From NCBI RefSeq assembly GCF_002743255.1, contig NZ_PDYY01000005.1:62001-126000 (forward strand): a stretch of 64,000 nt of DNA. Reading direction: 5' to 3'. Numbering within the stretch: the stretch's first letter is position 1; each line of letters begins with the position of its first letter. Shown here piece by piece: positions 37,033 through 46,309 of this stretch. The notes beneath the pieces are model-generated. The model made no database searches and was not told where the DNA came from. It saw only the letters and a program-made list of their open reading frames with translations. The stretch comes from Sporosarcina sp. P2. GTDB lineage: Bacteria > Bacillota > Bacilli > Bacillales_A > Planococcaceae. Position numbers and translations under genes: made by a program.

Positions 37033-37062
37033 CACTAGGCGTAAATGGAATTGCGCCTAGTG
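37033..37062 (+). other. Intercistronic hairpin fliE-fliF
   Basis: Perfect 9-base stem CACTAGGCG / CGCCTAGTG with a 12-base loop. It is not followed by a T tract (next bases AGGCTGACC), so it is not a normal terminator; an mRNA-stability or processing role is more likely. Confidence 0.7.
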
Positions 37063-37082
37063 AGGCTGACCGGGGGATTAGA

Positions 37083-38684
37083 ATGAAAGAAAGATTGACA
37101 AAGCTCAGGGCGGATCTCAAAGCTTTCTGGGGAAGTCGAACAAAGAATCAAAAAATTATATATATAACGATAGCGGCTGGCATTATTGCGCTGGCGGTTT
37201 TTTTAACAATGACTATGTCCCGTACCACATATGTAACGCTTTATTCAGAAGTGTCGCCATCTGAGATTGGACGTATAAAAGAAGTCCTAGATGGACAAGG
37301 AGTACCTTACCTGGTGGAACCGGGCGGTACTGCAATTTCGGTACCTGAAAAACAACTGGATAATCTACGTGTATCACTAGCGGCAGAAGGATTTCCAGAT
37401 TCCGGTCTAATCGATTATTCATTCTTCTCGGATAATGCGGGGTTTGGTACTACCGATAATGAATTTAATATGATTAAGCTTGCTGCGATGCAAACAGAAT
37501 TAGCTAATCTAATAAAGGGAATAGAAGGTATTAAGGACGCAAAAGTAATGCTTACCTTACCGACAGAGGGAATTTTCGTAAATGACACAACATCAGAAGC
37601 TAGTGCAGCGATCATGTTAAAGACGAATCCCGGACAAAATTTTTCAGAGCAACAAATTACAGCACTTTATAATTTAGTATCAAAGAGCTTGCCTAATCTA
37701 TCTAATGAGAATATCGTCATCCAGAACCAATATTTTGAGTACTTTGATCTAAAAGATTCAGGAAATTCTTACGGGGCTAATGTGACGGATCAAATGGACG
37801 TGAAAAAGACGATCGAGCGTGACTTACAACGACAGGTTCAAATGATGCTCGGTACGTTGATGGGACAAGATAAAGTAGTTGTGTCTGTTACGACAGATAT
37901 CGACTTTAAGAAAGAACAACGTGAAGAGAACCTTGTGACGCCTGTCGATCCAGAAAACATGGAAGGTATTGCATTAAGTGTACAACGGATAACTGAATCA
38001 TTCTCGGGTACGAATCCTGCAGTAGGCGGTACACCTGAAGCGGAAGATCCGACTGATAGTCGTACTACGTATGTTGAAGGTGAAGGTGGAAACGGTGATT
38101 ACGAACGTCTAGAAGAAACAATTAATAATGAAGTAAATAGAATTAGAAAAGATATAGTAGAGAGCCCATACAAGATAAGTAATATCGGTATACAAGTTAT
38201 GATTGAACCGCCTACTGCTGATGATCCAACTTCATTGGCTCCAGAAGTGCGACAAGATGTTGAACGAATTTTAGAGACAATAGTACGTACTTCATTGGAC
38301 AAAGAAGTAGCTGGAGAATTAACCGATGAAATACTAGCTGAGAAAATAGCCGTTTCGGTTCAACCATTAAAAGGGAAAAACGCTGCGTTTGAAGATACTA
38401 AGACTGTCATCCCTTGGTGGGTATATTTGATTGGCGGTGTCTTGCTACTTGCAGTCATTGTTCTTGTTGTACTGTTCGTGCGCAAGAGACGCAACGAAGC
38501 AGAAATGGAAGAAGAGTTGGCAATGGAACAAGCTCAGACTCAATTTGATTCAGTACAAGTCGATGACATCAATATGGAACAAGAGACAGAAGCGACAGCT
38601 CGTAGAAAACAACTAGAAAAAATGGCTAAAGATAAACCAGAAGAGTTTGCGAAATTATTGCGAACATGGATCGCCAAGGAGTAA
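37083..38684 (+). CDS. fliF: Flagellar MS-ring protein FliF
   Basis: Forms the membrane ring on which the flagellum is built. The 533-residue protein has a membrane segment near each end (IIYITIAAGIIALAVFLTM at about 25-43 and WWVYLIGGVLLLAVIVLVVL at about 443-462), the SecD/ring-building domains between them, and a C-terminal cytosolic tail that binds FliG (LEKMAKDKPEEFAKLLRTWIAKE). CGGGGGATTAG before the ATG acts as ribosome binding site. Confidence 0.96.
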   Translation: MKERLTKLRADLKAFWGSRTKNQKIIYITIAAGIIALAVFLTMTMSRTTYVTLYSEVSPSEIGRIKEVLDGQGVPYLVEPGGTAISVPEKQLDNLRVSLAAEGFPDSGLIDYSFFSDNAGFGTTDNEFNMIKLAAMQTELANLIKGIEGIKDAKVMLTLPTEGIFVNDTTSEASAAIMLKTNPGQNFSEQQITALYNLVSKSLPNLSNENIVIQNQYFEYFDLKDSGNSYGANVTDQMDVKKTIERDLQRQVQMMLGTLMGQDKVVVSVTTDIDFKKEQREENLVTPVDPENMEGIALSVQRITESFSGTNPAVGGTPEAEDPTDSRTTYVEGEGGNGDYERLEETINNEVNRIRKDIVESPYKISNIGIQVMIEPPTADDPTSLAPEVRQDVERILETIVRTSLDKEVAGELTDEILAEKIAVSVQPLKGKNAAFEDTKTVIPWWVYLIGGVLLLAVIVLVVLFVRKRRNEAEMEEELAMEQAQTQFDSVQVDDINMEQETEATARRKQLEKMAKDKPEEFAKLLRTWIAKE

Positions 38685-38697
38685 CGGAGGGGTTTAG

Positions 38698-39711
38698 TTG
38701 GTTAAGAAAGATAAAGACATGTCAGGAAAACAAAAAGCTGCTCTTTTGCTTATCTCATTGGGGCCTGAGGTGTCGGCTTCAGTCTATAAGCATTTGAATG
38801 AAGAAGAGATTGAGCAACTGACGTTGGAGATTTCCGGTGTGAAAAAAGTGGAATCCTCTGTAAAAGAAGAAATTATTGAAGAATTTCATAATATCGCTCT
38901 TGCGCAGGATTATATTTCTCAGGGTGGGATTGGCTATGCCAAGACTGTACTTGAAAAAGCACTCGGAAAAGAACATGCCCAAGCAATCATTAACCGTCTG
39001 ACATCTTCACTCCAAGTGCGACCGTTTGATTTTGCAAGACGCGCGGAACCATCGCAAATACTAAACTTTATCCAAAATGAACATCCGCAGACAATTGCAT
39101 TAATTTTGTCTTATTTGGAAGCGGAGCAAGCAGGATTAATCTTGTCGCAGCTTCCGCAAGAAATGCAAGCGGATATTGCCAAACGAATAGCTACTATGGA
39201 ATCAACCTCACCTGAAGTAATCAGTGAGATAGAAGCAGTACTTGAACGAAAATTATCATCTACTGTAACTCAAGACTTTACCGAAACAGGTGGCGTAGAC
39301 GCAGTCGTTGAAGTGTTAAATGGCGTAGATCGTTCGACAGAGAAAACGATTCTGGATGCTCTTGAAATTCAAGATCCTGAGCTAGCCGAAGAAATTCGCA
39401 AAAGAATGTTTGTTTTCGAAGATATTATCACGTTGGATAACCGCTCAATTCAACGTGTCATCCGTGACTGTGAAAATGAAGACTTGATTTTAGCGATGAA
39501 AGTATCCAGTGAAGAAGTGAAAGATATATTATTCAAGAACATGTCACAACGTATGGCAGAATCTTTCAAGGAAGAAATGGATGTAATGGGTCCTGTTCGA
39601 CTTCGTGACGTGGAGGAAGCGCAGTCTCGAATTGTAGGAATCATTCGCAGACTTGAAGATGCCGGAGAAATCATCATAGCGCGTGGTGGAGGAGATGACA
39701 TCATTGTCTAA
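38698..39711 (+). CDS. fliG: Flagellar motor switch protein FliG
   Basis: Rotor protein that meets the stator and transmits torque. The 337-residue protein has the N-terminal FliF-binding domain (TGKQKAA-type start, here SGKQKAALLLISLGPEVSASVYKHL), the middle domain with the EHPQTIALILSYL motif near residue 126, and the C-terminal charged helix (MFVFEDIITLDNRSIQRVIRD) that contacts MotA. TTG start with GGAGGGG upstream. All three domains look intact. Confidence 0.96.
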   Translation: MVKKDKDMSGKQKAALLLISLGPEVSASVYKHLNEEEIEQLTLEISGVKKVESSVKEEIIEEFHNIALAQDYISQGGIGYAKTVLEKALGKEHAQAIINRLTSSLQVRPFDFARRAEPSQILNFIQNEHPQTIALILSYLEAEQAGLILSQLPQEMQADIAKRIATMESTSPEVISEIEAVLERKLSSTVTQDFTETGGVDAVVEVLNGVDRSTEKTILDALEIQDPELAEEIRKRMFVFEDIITLDNRSIQRVIRDCENEDLILAMKVSSEEVKDILFKNMSQRMAESFKEEMDVMGPVRLRDVEEAQSRIVGIIRRLEDAGEIIIARGGGDDIIV

Positions 39712-40477
39712 TCTGTTTCGTTCCGAGCGAACTGTAATGAATCAACGTCCCACAAAAGCAATATCCATACGCAATTTGCAATCGATGGAACCCGCTGAGA
39801 CAGTGGAGGAGCCAGTTAGCACAGGCGAGATGTTTATGGAACGCAATCGCTTGTTGCAAGAGATGGAGCAACGAAAGAATATTGTAGATACCGAAATTAA
39901 ACAGCGATTGGATCAAGCAGCAGCGGATATCGAATCGATGCATGCAGCTTGGGAGAGTGAAAAAGAAGAACTGCAACAACGGGCATATGATGAAGGGTTT
40001 CAAGTCGGATTCGATGATGGGCGCAATAAAGCAATAGCGGAAATGCGTGAAATGGTAGAGGCTGCGAACGAAACTACTACATTATCTTACGAGAACGCAA
40101 CGCAATATTTAATCAATCAAGAACGAGTAATTTTGAATATCGGAATGCACTCGGCGGAACGAATAATTAATAAAGCGTTAGAGGAAGACGAGGAGACGTA
40201 TTTATCAATCGTACGTAAAGGGATTAAGGAAGCGCAAGAGAGCAAAGAGGTAAAATTATTCGTACCGACTGAACAGTTTAAAATGGTAACGACACATCGC
40301 TCTGAACTTGCTTCAATCTTTCCACCCGAAACTCCATTCCTTATTTTCGTCAATGAAGATTTCAATGCAACAGATTGTTTTATCGAAACGAACCATGGTC
40401 GAATCGTAGTAAGTGTAGATGAGCAACTGAATGAACTGAAAGAGCAATTGGTGAAAATCATGGAAGATGGTGTGTGA
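39695..40477 (+). CDS. fliH: Flagellar assembly protein FliH
   Basis: Stator-like regulator of the export ATPase FliI. The 260-residue protein has an N-terminal charged region, a central Gln/Glu-rich coiled coil, and the C-terminal V-ATPase E-like domain (about residues 130-260). The start is uncertain: ATG 39695 sits very close behind GGAGGAG, while TTG 39704 (MSNLFRSERT) has better spacing; both overlap the end of fliG. Identified mostly by position between fliG and fliI and by its coiled-coil make-up. Confidence 0.88.
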   Translation: MTSLSNLFRSERTVMNQRPTKAISIRNLQSMEPAETVEEPVSTGEMFMERNRLLQEMEQRKNIVDTEIKQRLDQAAADIESMHAAWESEKEELQQRAYDEGFQVGFDDGRNKAIAEMREMVEAANETTTLSYENATQYLINQERVILNIGMHSAERIINKALEEDEETYLSIVRKGIKEAQESKEVKLFVPTEQFKMVTTHRSELASIFPPETPFLIFVNEDFNATDCFIETNHGRIVVSVDEQLNELKEQLVKIMEDGV

Positions 40478-41814
40478 ATTTGAAGAAAGCCGAAGATTTA
40501 ATTCCAATCATTCCAAATATCAACACATTGAAAAAATATGGTCGGGTAATACGGGTTGTAGGATTATTAATAGAATCTGAAGGTCCTGAATCGTCGATCG
40601 GAGATGTATGTTTCATCCATTTGAATGTTCCTGAAGGAGGACGTTCTCTAATTCAAGCAGAAGTTGTAGGATTTAGGGAAGAAATTGTCATGCTGATGCC
40701 TTACACCGATATACGCAATATTTCAAGTGGCTGCTTAGTCGAAACATTAGGTAAGCCTCTTGAAGTGAAAGTGGGTATGAATCTATTGGGAAAAGTCCTC
40801 GACTCTTTAGGGAAACCTATTGATTCAAGCGCGTTACCTAAAGGTTTGGCAACTGTTCGTACAGAAAACAGTCCACCGAACGTTTTGACACGTCCTACTA
40901 TTAACGACAAGTTAGCTGTAGGGGTGAAAGCCATCGATGGAATGTTAACGGTGGGTAGCGGTCAGCGTGTAGGGATTTTCGCAGGTTCGGGTGTTGGTAA
41001 AAGTACATTGTTAGGGATGATTGCACGCAATACAGAAGCGGATATTAACGTTATCGCCCTTATAGGAGAACGTGGCCGGGAAGTCCGTGAGTTTATCGAT
41101 AGAGACCTAGGACCAGAAGGTTTAAAAAGAACAATCGTAGTTGCAGCGACTTCTGATCAGCCCGCACTTATGCGAATTAAAGGCGCCATGACAGCAACTG
41201 CTATTGCAGAGTACTTCCGGGATAAAGGTCTGAACGTTATGTTGATGATGGACTCCGTCACACGCGTAGCCATGGCGCAGCGTGAGATTGGTCTAGCGGT
41301 AGGTGAACCGCCTGCAACGCGAGGCTATACGCCTTCTGTTTTCGCTATTCTACCAAAATTATTAGAACGTAGTGGAACTAATGAAAAAGGAGCGATCACT
41401 GCATTCTACACAGTGCTAGTTGATGGTGATGATATGAATGAGCCGATAGCGGATGCTGTGCGAGGTATTCTTGACGGTCATATAGTCTTGGATCGTACGC
41501 TTGCTAATAAAGGTCAGTACCCCGCGATCAATATTTTGAAAAGTGTCAGTCGTCTGATGAATCACATTGCAGATCCTGACCATTTGAAAGCGGCCGCAAA
41601 ATTACGCGAACTGTATTATGCCTACGATAAATCTGAGGACTTAATTAATATTGGTGCATATAAAAAAGGGACGTCACGCGAAATCGATGAAGCGATTGAA
41701 TATGAACCAATCATTACCGACTTTCTAAAACAGAAATTTAATGAGAATATTCAATTGGAAGATACGGTAAATGAAATGATTGCGTTAGCTTCTGGAGGAG
41801 GAGAACGTAGATGA
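40474..41814 (+). CDS. fliI: Flagellum-specific export ATPase FliI
   Basis: Energises the early steps of flagellar type III export. The 446-residue protein is F1-beta-like: Walker A AGSGVGKS with Lys176, Walker B-like NVMLMMDSVTRVAMAQREIGLA, and GEPPATRGYTPSVFA, typical of type III ATPases. GTG 40474 overlaps the fliH stop; a TTG two codons later is an alternative. Complete. Confidence 0.96.
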   Translation: MNLKKAEDLIPIIPNINTLKKYGRVIRVVGLLIESEGPESSIGDVCFIHLNVPEGGRSLIQAEVVGFREEIVMLMPYTDIRNISSGCLVETLGKPLEVKVGMNLLGKVLDSLGKPIDSSALPKGLATVRTENSPPNVLTRPTINDKLAVGVKAIDGMLTVGSGQRVGIFAGSGVGKSTLLGMIARNTEADINVIALIGERGREVREFIDRDLGPEGLKRTIVVAATSDQPALMRIKGAMTATAIAEYFRDKGLNVMLMMDSVTRVAMAQREIGLAVGEPPATRGYTPSVFAILPKLLERSGTNEKGAITAFYTVLVDGDDMNEPIADAVRGILDGHIVLDRTLANKGQYPAINILKSVSRLMNHIADPDHLKAAAKLRELYYAYDKSEDLINIGAYKKGTSREIDEAIEYEPIITDFLKQKFNENIQLEDTVNEMIALASGGGERR

Positions 41815-42263
41815 CTTCTTTCCGTTATCGTTTTGATAAAGTGCTGAATTTACGGGAACAAGAACGTGATGAGACAGAAATGGCTTATAAAGAGGCGATT
41901 GAAGAATTTGAAAAAATCGCAACACAACTGTATGACCAGATGAAAAAGAAAGAAACGGTCTTAGAAGAACAGCAACAACGAATGACAACAGGTTTTTCCA
42001 TCGATGATTTGCACAGTTACTCCCGATTCATTAATACACTTGACCTAACGATTGATCATATTCAGCAAGAAGTGATGAAGTCTCGTTCGAAAATGAATTG
42101 GTATGAATCACAATTGCTGGAGAAAAATATCGAAGTGAAGAAGTTTGAAAAAATGAAGAAAATTGGGAAAGAACAATATGATGCCGAAATGGAACACATA
42201 GAGATAAATCGAATTGACGAACTATCGACGATGAAGTTTCGTTCAAGAGAAGACGGGTGGTAA
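41811..42263 (+). CDS. fliJ: Flagellar export chaperone FliJ
   Basis: Small coiled-coil protein that couples FliI-FliH to the export gate FlhA. The 150-residue sequence begins FRYRFDKVLNLREQERDE, typical of FliJ, and is helical and charged throughout. Overlaps the fliI stop by four bases, with GGAGGAGGA upstream. Confidence 0.92.
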   Translation: MTSFRYRFDKVLNLREQERDETEMAYKEAIEEFEKIATQLYDQMKKKETVLEEQQQRMTTGFSIDDLHSYSRFINTLDLTIDHIQQEVMKSRSKMNWYESQLLEKNIEVKKFEKMKKIGKEQYDAEMEHIEINRIDELSTMKFRSREDGW

Positions 42264-42264
42264 A

Positions 42265-42876
42265 GTGGCTAAATTGAAAAAGAAAAAAGAGGCTGAAGAA
42301 TCAGTTGAAAGGCAAAGCAAAAAGTCTATTGGCTTTTTCCAAATATTGCTCGCCTGGATCATCATACCTCTTATGTTCACAACGGCAGTCGTTTTAATCA
42401 TAGCCAAAGTAGCTGATGTAAACGTCTTTGATCAGGCGAAAGAGTGGACGTCAAAAGTTCCATTCCTTGAACAAAAAGCACCTGATGAAAAGGTCGAAGG
42501 AGATCTAATATTAGAGGAACGGGTCATTTCTCTTCAAGCAGAGATTCAAGAAAAAGAAGCGCAATTATTTGAAGTTCAAGATGAACTTACACAAGTAAAA
42601 GATTCGAACGAAACGCTTGTAATAGAAAAAGAAAAATTGAATGAAGAAATCGAAAAATTAAAACTAGCGCAAAGTGAATCTAAGCGTGATTTCAAAGAAA
42701 TTATAACGACTTACGAGCAAATGTCGGCCAAATCTTCAGCTCCTGTTATTACAAAAATGGGAGATGCGGAAGCTGTCCAAATATTATCTAGTCTAAAGCC
42801 CGCTACTTTAGCAGCTATCCTAGAGAAAATGTCCCCTGAAGATGCAGCTAAATATACTTCTATGCTTACAAAGTAG
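42265..42876 (+). CDS. ylxF: Membrane-anchored MgtE-N-like motility protein YlxF
   Basis: A 203-residue protein with a lysine-rich cytosolic start, one membrane segment (FFQILLAWIIIPLMFTTAVV, about residues 26-45), a Glu-rich coiled coil (about 80-140), and a C-terminal MgtE intracellular N-domain-like module (ILSSLKPATLAAILEKMSPEDAAKY). GTG start one base after the fliJ stop, with only a weak site (GGGTGG). Always found before fliK in Bacillus; proposed relation to the FliG/MotE-type proteins is inference. Confidence 0.85.
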   Translation: MAKLKKKKEAEESVERQSKKSIGFFQILLAWIIIPLMFTTAVVLIIAKVADVNVFDQAKEWTSKVPFLEQKAPDEKVEGDLILEERVISLQAEIQEKEAQLFEVQDELTQVKDSNETLVIEKEKLNEEIEKLKLAQSESKRDFKEIITTYEQMSAKSSAPVITKMGDAEAVQILSSLKPATLAAILEKMSPEDAAKYTSMLTK

Positions 42877-42905
42877 TATAATGGTATTTGAGGGAGGTGA
42901 AAAAA

Positions 42906-44312
42906 GTGAATTTAGGACTATTAATGAATGTGAGTTCTTCAGGGATGCCTTTGAAATCATCTATTCCTACAGTTAATAATGGGAGTGAAGGATTTGGAAG
43001 TGTGTTTCAGGGTCTCATGTCTGCTATTTCTGTTCCGGCTAAGCAACAAATAGTGGGTACTAATCAAGAGCTAACTACATTAGCAGGTCATGTTCTCAAC
43101 ACCGATTCCTTAGAAAAGTTAGAAGGAATGGTTGAGGAGTTAAAGCAATCTGTTAAGTCACCCGTTGTAGCGCAGCTAGTAAAAGAGTCTAGACTGCTTC
43201 AAACACAGTTAGTAAATGAAGTGACTGTCAAAAAAATGTTATCTGGAATAGTAGAAGAAGAACAGCTTCAAAACAATCCAGTTTTGTTAAATGAAGATGT
43301 TGAAATGAAATTAACGAATATAGTAAATCTGCAGAAGTTTCCTAGTCTGCAACAATTAGCACATCAAATTAGCGAAGAACCTGATAAACTAATAGAAACG
43401 ATTACAAACGTCCTAGAAAATGCCGGTATGACCAAAGAACAGTTTGATCAGTTAGCAGCAACAGGAGACATATGGTTTGTGCTCGATGTGTTACAACAAT
43501 TACCAACTGAAAACATTAAAGAAGCTTTGGGACAATTACCGCCAAAATCCGCAGTAGAATTGATCGCATTGCTAAAAGCAGTTGAACTGGCAGCAGCTAA
43601 GATGGATTTGTTTACAAAGCAAGTAGATCTCGTGAAAACGATCCAGCCGATTTTTTCACAAATCGCAAGTCAGTTAGAACAAAAGATCATACAACCTGAA
43701 GTGAAACACTCTGTACAAATTCCACCGACTATGCAAAACTTCATTCGAATTTCGACAGAACAAATGAGCGCAGATACCGAGCAGCAAAATCACCAGTCAA
43801 AGCCAAGTGAAACAGTGGCTCCATTGTCAGCTGTCGCTACTACTGAAACTAGACCAGTATTCCAAATGAATGCTACAGAGAAAGTACCGGAAAGCCGAAA
43901 TGAGGCATTGATGCGGGAATTCCAAGCCATTTTGAACCGAGCAAACTTTGGCCAGACGAATGGAATGAATCGTATTTCAGTCAAACTGTATCCGGAACAT
44001 CTTGGACAAATTCGTATTGAATTATTGGAAGTAAACGGTGTAATGACTGCGAGAATCTTGGCATCTACTGCAATGGCACGTGAAATGCTCGATAGCCAGA
44101 TGCATCAGTTGCGTCAAGCTTTCAATCAACAAAATCTGCAAGTTGACCGAATTGACCTATCACAAACGCTGCAAGATCCATCGAAGAGCGATCGAGAACA
44201 GGCATTCAATAAGCAGAATCACCAACAAAAAGAACAAGCTACCGAACAAAATGAAAATCCGGATGAACAAGAACAAACATTCCAAGAATTCATGATTGAA
44301 TTGGAGGCGTAA
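42906..44312 (+). CDS. fliK: Flagellar hook-length control protein FliK
   Basis: Secreted ruler that measures hook length and switches FlhB specificity. The 468-residue protein has a divergent, Gln/Glu/Val-rich N-terminal part and a conserved C-terminal domain (about residues 330-420) with RISVKLYPEHLGQIRIELLEVNG and REMLDSQMHQLRQAFNQQNLQVD, then a Gln-rich tail. GTG 42906 follows GGGAGGTG with good spacing; the TTG six codons upstream lies before it. The second FliK-like protein of the window is YlqG. Confidence 0.9.
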   Translation: MNLGLLMNVSSSGMPLKSSIPTVNNGSEGFGSVFQGLMSAISVPAKQQIVGTNQELTTLAGHVLNTDSLEKLEGMVEELKQSVKSPVVAQLVKESRLLQTQLVNEVTVKKMLSGIVEEEQLQNNPVLLNEDVEMKLTNIVNLQKFPSLQQLAHQISEEPDKLIETITNVLENAGMTKEQFDQLAATGDIWFVLDVLQQLPTENIKEALGQLPPKSAVELIALLKAVELAAAKMDLFTKQVDLVKTIQPIFSQIASQLEQKIIQPEVKHSVQIPPTMQNFIRISTEQMSADTEQQNHQSKPSETVAPLSAVATTETRPVFQMNATEKVPESRNEALMREFQAILNRANFGQTNGMNRISVKLYPEHLGQIRIELLEVNGVMTARILASTAMAREMLDSQMHQLRQAFNQQNLQVDRIDLSQTLQDPSKSDREQAFNKQNHQQKEQATEQNENPDEQEQTFQEFMIELEA

Positions 44313-44315
44313 AAA

Positions 44316-45005
44316 TTGCCAGAAGGAATAAATTCAGCAACAACGAAAAACGCGATTACTGAATCGATGTATTTAGTCAACAAGCAACGAGATCAACGGA
44401 AAACAGGACCCGATACGATGGGGAAAGACGCTTTTATGAAAATCTTAATTGCCCAGATGGCTAACCAAGATCCAACCAATCCGATGAAAGATACCGAGTT
44501 TGTCGCACAAATGGCGCAATTTTCATCATTGGAACAAACTATGAACTTGGCAAAAGCATTTGAAAAGTTCGCGGATTCACAAAACCAGAGTCAGTTAATT
44601 CAGTACAATAGCTTTGTAGGTAAAGAAATTCGTTGGCATGAAGTATCAGATAAAAAAGGTCAAGACGACAAGCCGATTATTAATGAAGGGACTGGCGTTA
44701 TACAGTCTATTAAGTATATGAATGGTTCAGTAATCTTTACGATGGCGGATGGCAAAGAACTCTCGCCTGGAAACATTTCGGAAGTAATGGGAAATGGATC
44801 TAGTTCAGGAACTGGAGCAGTCGGTCAACCAAGCAGCCTAGTACAAGCCAGTATGTTAATTGGTAAGACAATAGGCTATATGGAAGGCGAAGAAGAACGT
44901 ACAGGGAAAGTCGTATCGGTTACCAATAAAGAAGGTAGTCTGCATTATGTGTTGCAAGACGGCACGAAAATTGAAGGAAATCAATTTACTACTATAAGTG
45001 AATAA
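44316..45005 (+). CDS. flgD: Flagellar hook assembly scaffold FlgD
   Basis: Cap for hook polymerisation, removed when the hook is finished. The 229-residue protein has GKDAFMKILIAQMANQDPTNPMKDTEFVAQMAQFSSLEQ (the FlgD N-domain, residues 36-74) followed by an SH3-like beta domain and, unusually for a short FlgD, a second similar module (VQASMLIGKTIGYMEGEE...). TTG start with TTGGAGGCG eight bases upstream. Confidence 0.93.
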   Translation: MPEGINSATTKNAITESMYLVNKQRDQRKTGPDTMGKDAFMKILIAQMANQDPTNPMKDTEFVAQMAQFSSLEQTMNLAKAFEKFADSQNQSQLIQYNSFVGKEIRWHEVSDKKGQDDKPIINEGTGVIQSIKYMNGSVIFTMADGKELSPGNISEVMGNGSSSGTGAVGQPSSLVQASMLIGKTIGYMEGEEERTGKVVSVTNKEGSLHYVLQDGTKIEGNQFTTISE

Positions 45006-45022
45006 TTGAATGGGGCGATGTT

Positions 45023-45394
45023 ATGAACAAGATCGATATCCATCGCATTCCATCACCACCACCCATACGCCAAGGACAAATACAAGCACAGTCAAAGCAG
45101 TCATTTCTCGAACATTTACAGCAAGCAACGCAGCCTGAAAAACTAAAGATTAGTAAACATGCTAACGATCGGCTGCAAGAACGAGGCATTCAAATGACCG
45201 ATGCAGAATGGGCGCACATCTCAGAGAAAGTAGACGAGGCGAAGAGGAAGGGAATCCACGATTCACTCGTGTTGACTGATCAAGCCGCACTCATTGTCAG
45301 TGCTAAAAACTCAACCGTCATCACCGCGATGAACCGAATGGAAGCGAAGGACCAACTATTTACGAATATTGACGGCACGATACTACTCAGCTAA
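45023..45394 (+). CDS. Flagellar operon protein, TIGR02530 family
   Basis: Uncharacterised 123-residue protein found only in flagellar operons of Firmicutes between flgD and flgE. Recognisable core: SKHANDRLQERGIQM followed by WAHISEKVDEAKRKGI and VLTDQAALIVSAKNSTVITA, with a Pro-rich N-terminus. The RLxERGI helix and the beta hairpin resemble a small fold that could bind protein or cap the hook, but no function is known. GGGGCGATG precedes the ATG. Confidence 0.85.
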   Translation: MNKIDIHRIPSPPPIRQGQIQAQSKQSFLEHLQQATQPEKLKISKHANDRLQERGIQMTDAEWAHISEKVDEAKRKGIHDSLVLTDQAALIVSAKNSTVITAMNRMEAKDQLFTNIDGTILLS

Positions 45395-45423
45395 ACACGG
45401 CAGGACCTTAACAGGATGCCATC

Positions 45424-45449
45424 GCACCGCCGACTGATTGACGCGGTGC
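45424..45449 (+). other. Intercistronic hairpin before flgE
   Basis: Perfect 7-base stem GCACCGC / GCGGTGC with a 12-base loop and no T tract (ACTCTAAAACC follows). It ends 28 bases before flgE, which must be made in large amounts. Confidence 0.65.
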
Positions 45450-45477
45450 ACTCTAAAACCGAGAGGGGAAACTATTT

Positions 45478-46293
45478 ATGATTCGCTCAATGTATTCAGG
45501 AATTTCAGGATTAAAAAACTTCCAAACTAAGTTGGATGTAATCGGTAATAATATCGCTAATGTGAATACGTATGGCTTTAAGAAAGGGCGTACGGTGTTT
45601 AAGGATTTGTATTCGCAGACTGTTGCGGGGGCTTCTGAACCTGGAGGAAACCGTGGTGGTGTGAACCCAAAACAAGTCGGTTTAGGTTCCCAGTTAGCTA
45701 CAATTGATACCATTCACTCGGGGGGATCGATGCAAACTACTGGTAATACATTAGATTTAGCTATTGAAGGTGATGGTTTTTTTGTAGTTGAAGATGGAAC
45801 ACAAAGATTTTATACAAGAGCAGGTAACTTTTATTTAGATGCAGGTGCAGATGCTGGAGCTACAGAAGGAACCTTAGTAGATAGCGATGGAAGGTTTGTT
45901 TTGGATGTTGAAGGAAATCAAATAACCGTGCCATTAGAAGCCACGTCTCTTTCTATAGGGCAGAATGGTGCGGTTAAATACGTAACTGAAGCTGATGGAT
46001 TGACGGGAGAACAAGTAATTGCTATAGCTAAATTCAATAACCCGGGCGGACTTACAAAAGTGGGGGGGAATATGTATCAAGAATCCGCAAACTCAGGCGC
46101 TCCATCCGATGAATTAACTCCTCTTGAAGAAGGCCGAGGCGCAATCAAATCCGGTTCCCTAGAAATGTCCAACGTAGACCTATCCGAAGAATTCACAGAA
46201 ATGATTGTTGCACAACGTGGTTTCCAAGCCAACACACGGATTATCACGACTTCAGACGAAATTTTACAAGAACTAGTAAACTTGAAACGATAA
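45478..46293 (+). CDS. flgE: Flagellar hook protein FlgE (formerly FlgG)
   Basis: Main subunit of the hook, exported by the type III system. The 271-residue protein has the axial motif MIRSMYSGISGLKNFQTKLDVIGNNIANVNTYGFKK at its start, the central D1 core (DGFFVVEDGTQRFYTRAGNF) and the C-terminal EFTEMIVAQRGFQANTRII. It is short for a hook protein but close to the 264 residues of B. subtilis FlgE, which lacks outer domains. Position after flgD supports hook rather than distal rod. Confidence 0.9.
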   Translation: MIRSMYSGISGLKNFQTKLDVIGNNIANVNTYGFKKGRTVFKDLYSQTVAGASEPGGNRGGVNPKQVGLGSQLATIDTIHSGGSMQTTGNTLDLAIEGDGFFVVEDGTQRFYTRAGNFYLDAGADAGATEGTLVDSDGRFVLDVEGNQITVPLEATSLSIGQNGAVKYVTEADGLTGEQVIAIAKFNNPGGLTKVGGNMYQESANSGAPSDELTPLEEGRGAIKSGSLEMSNVDLSEEFTEMIVAQRGFQANTRIITTSDEILQELVNLKR

Positions 46294-46309
46294 CATAGTA
46301 TAGTTTGAG

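Noticed and set aside
42877-42882. TATAAT before fliK as an internal promoter
   Set aside because: No acceptable -35 at 16-18 bases upstream; it lies at the end of ylxF and is likely chance.
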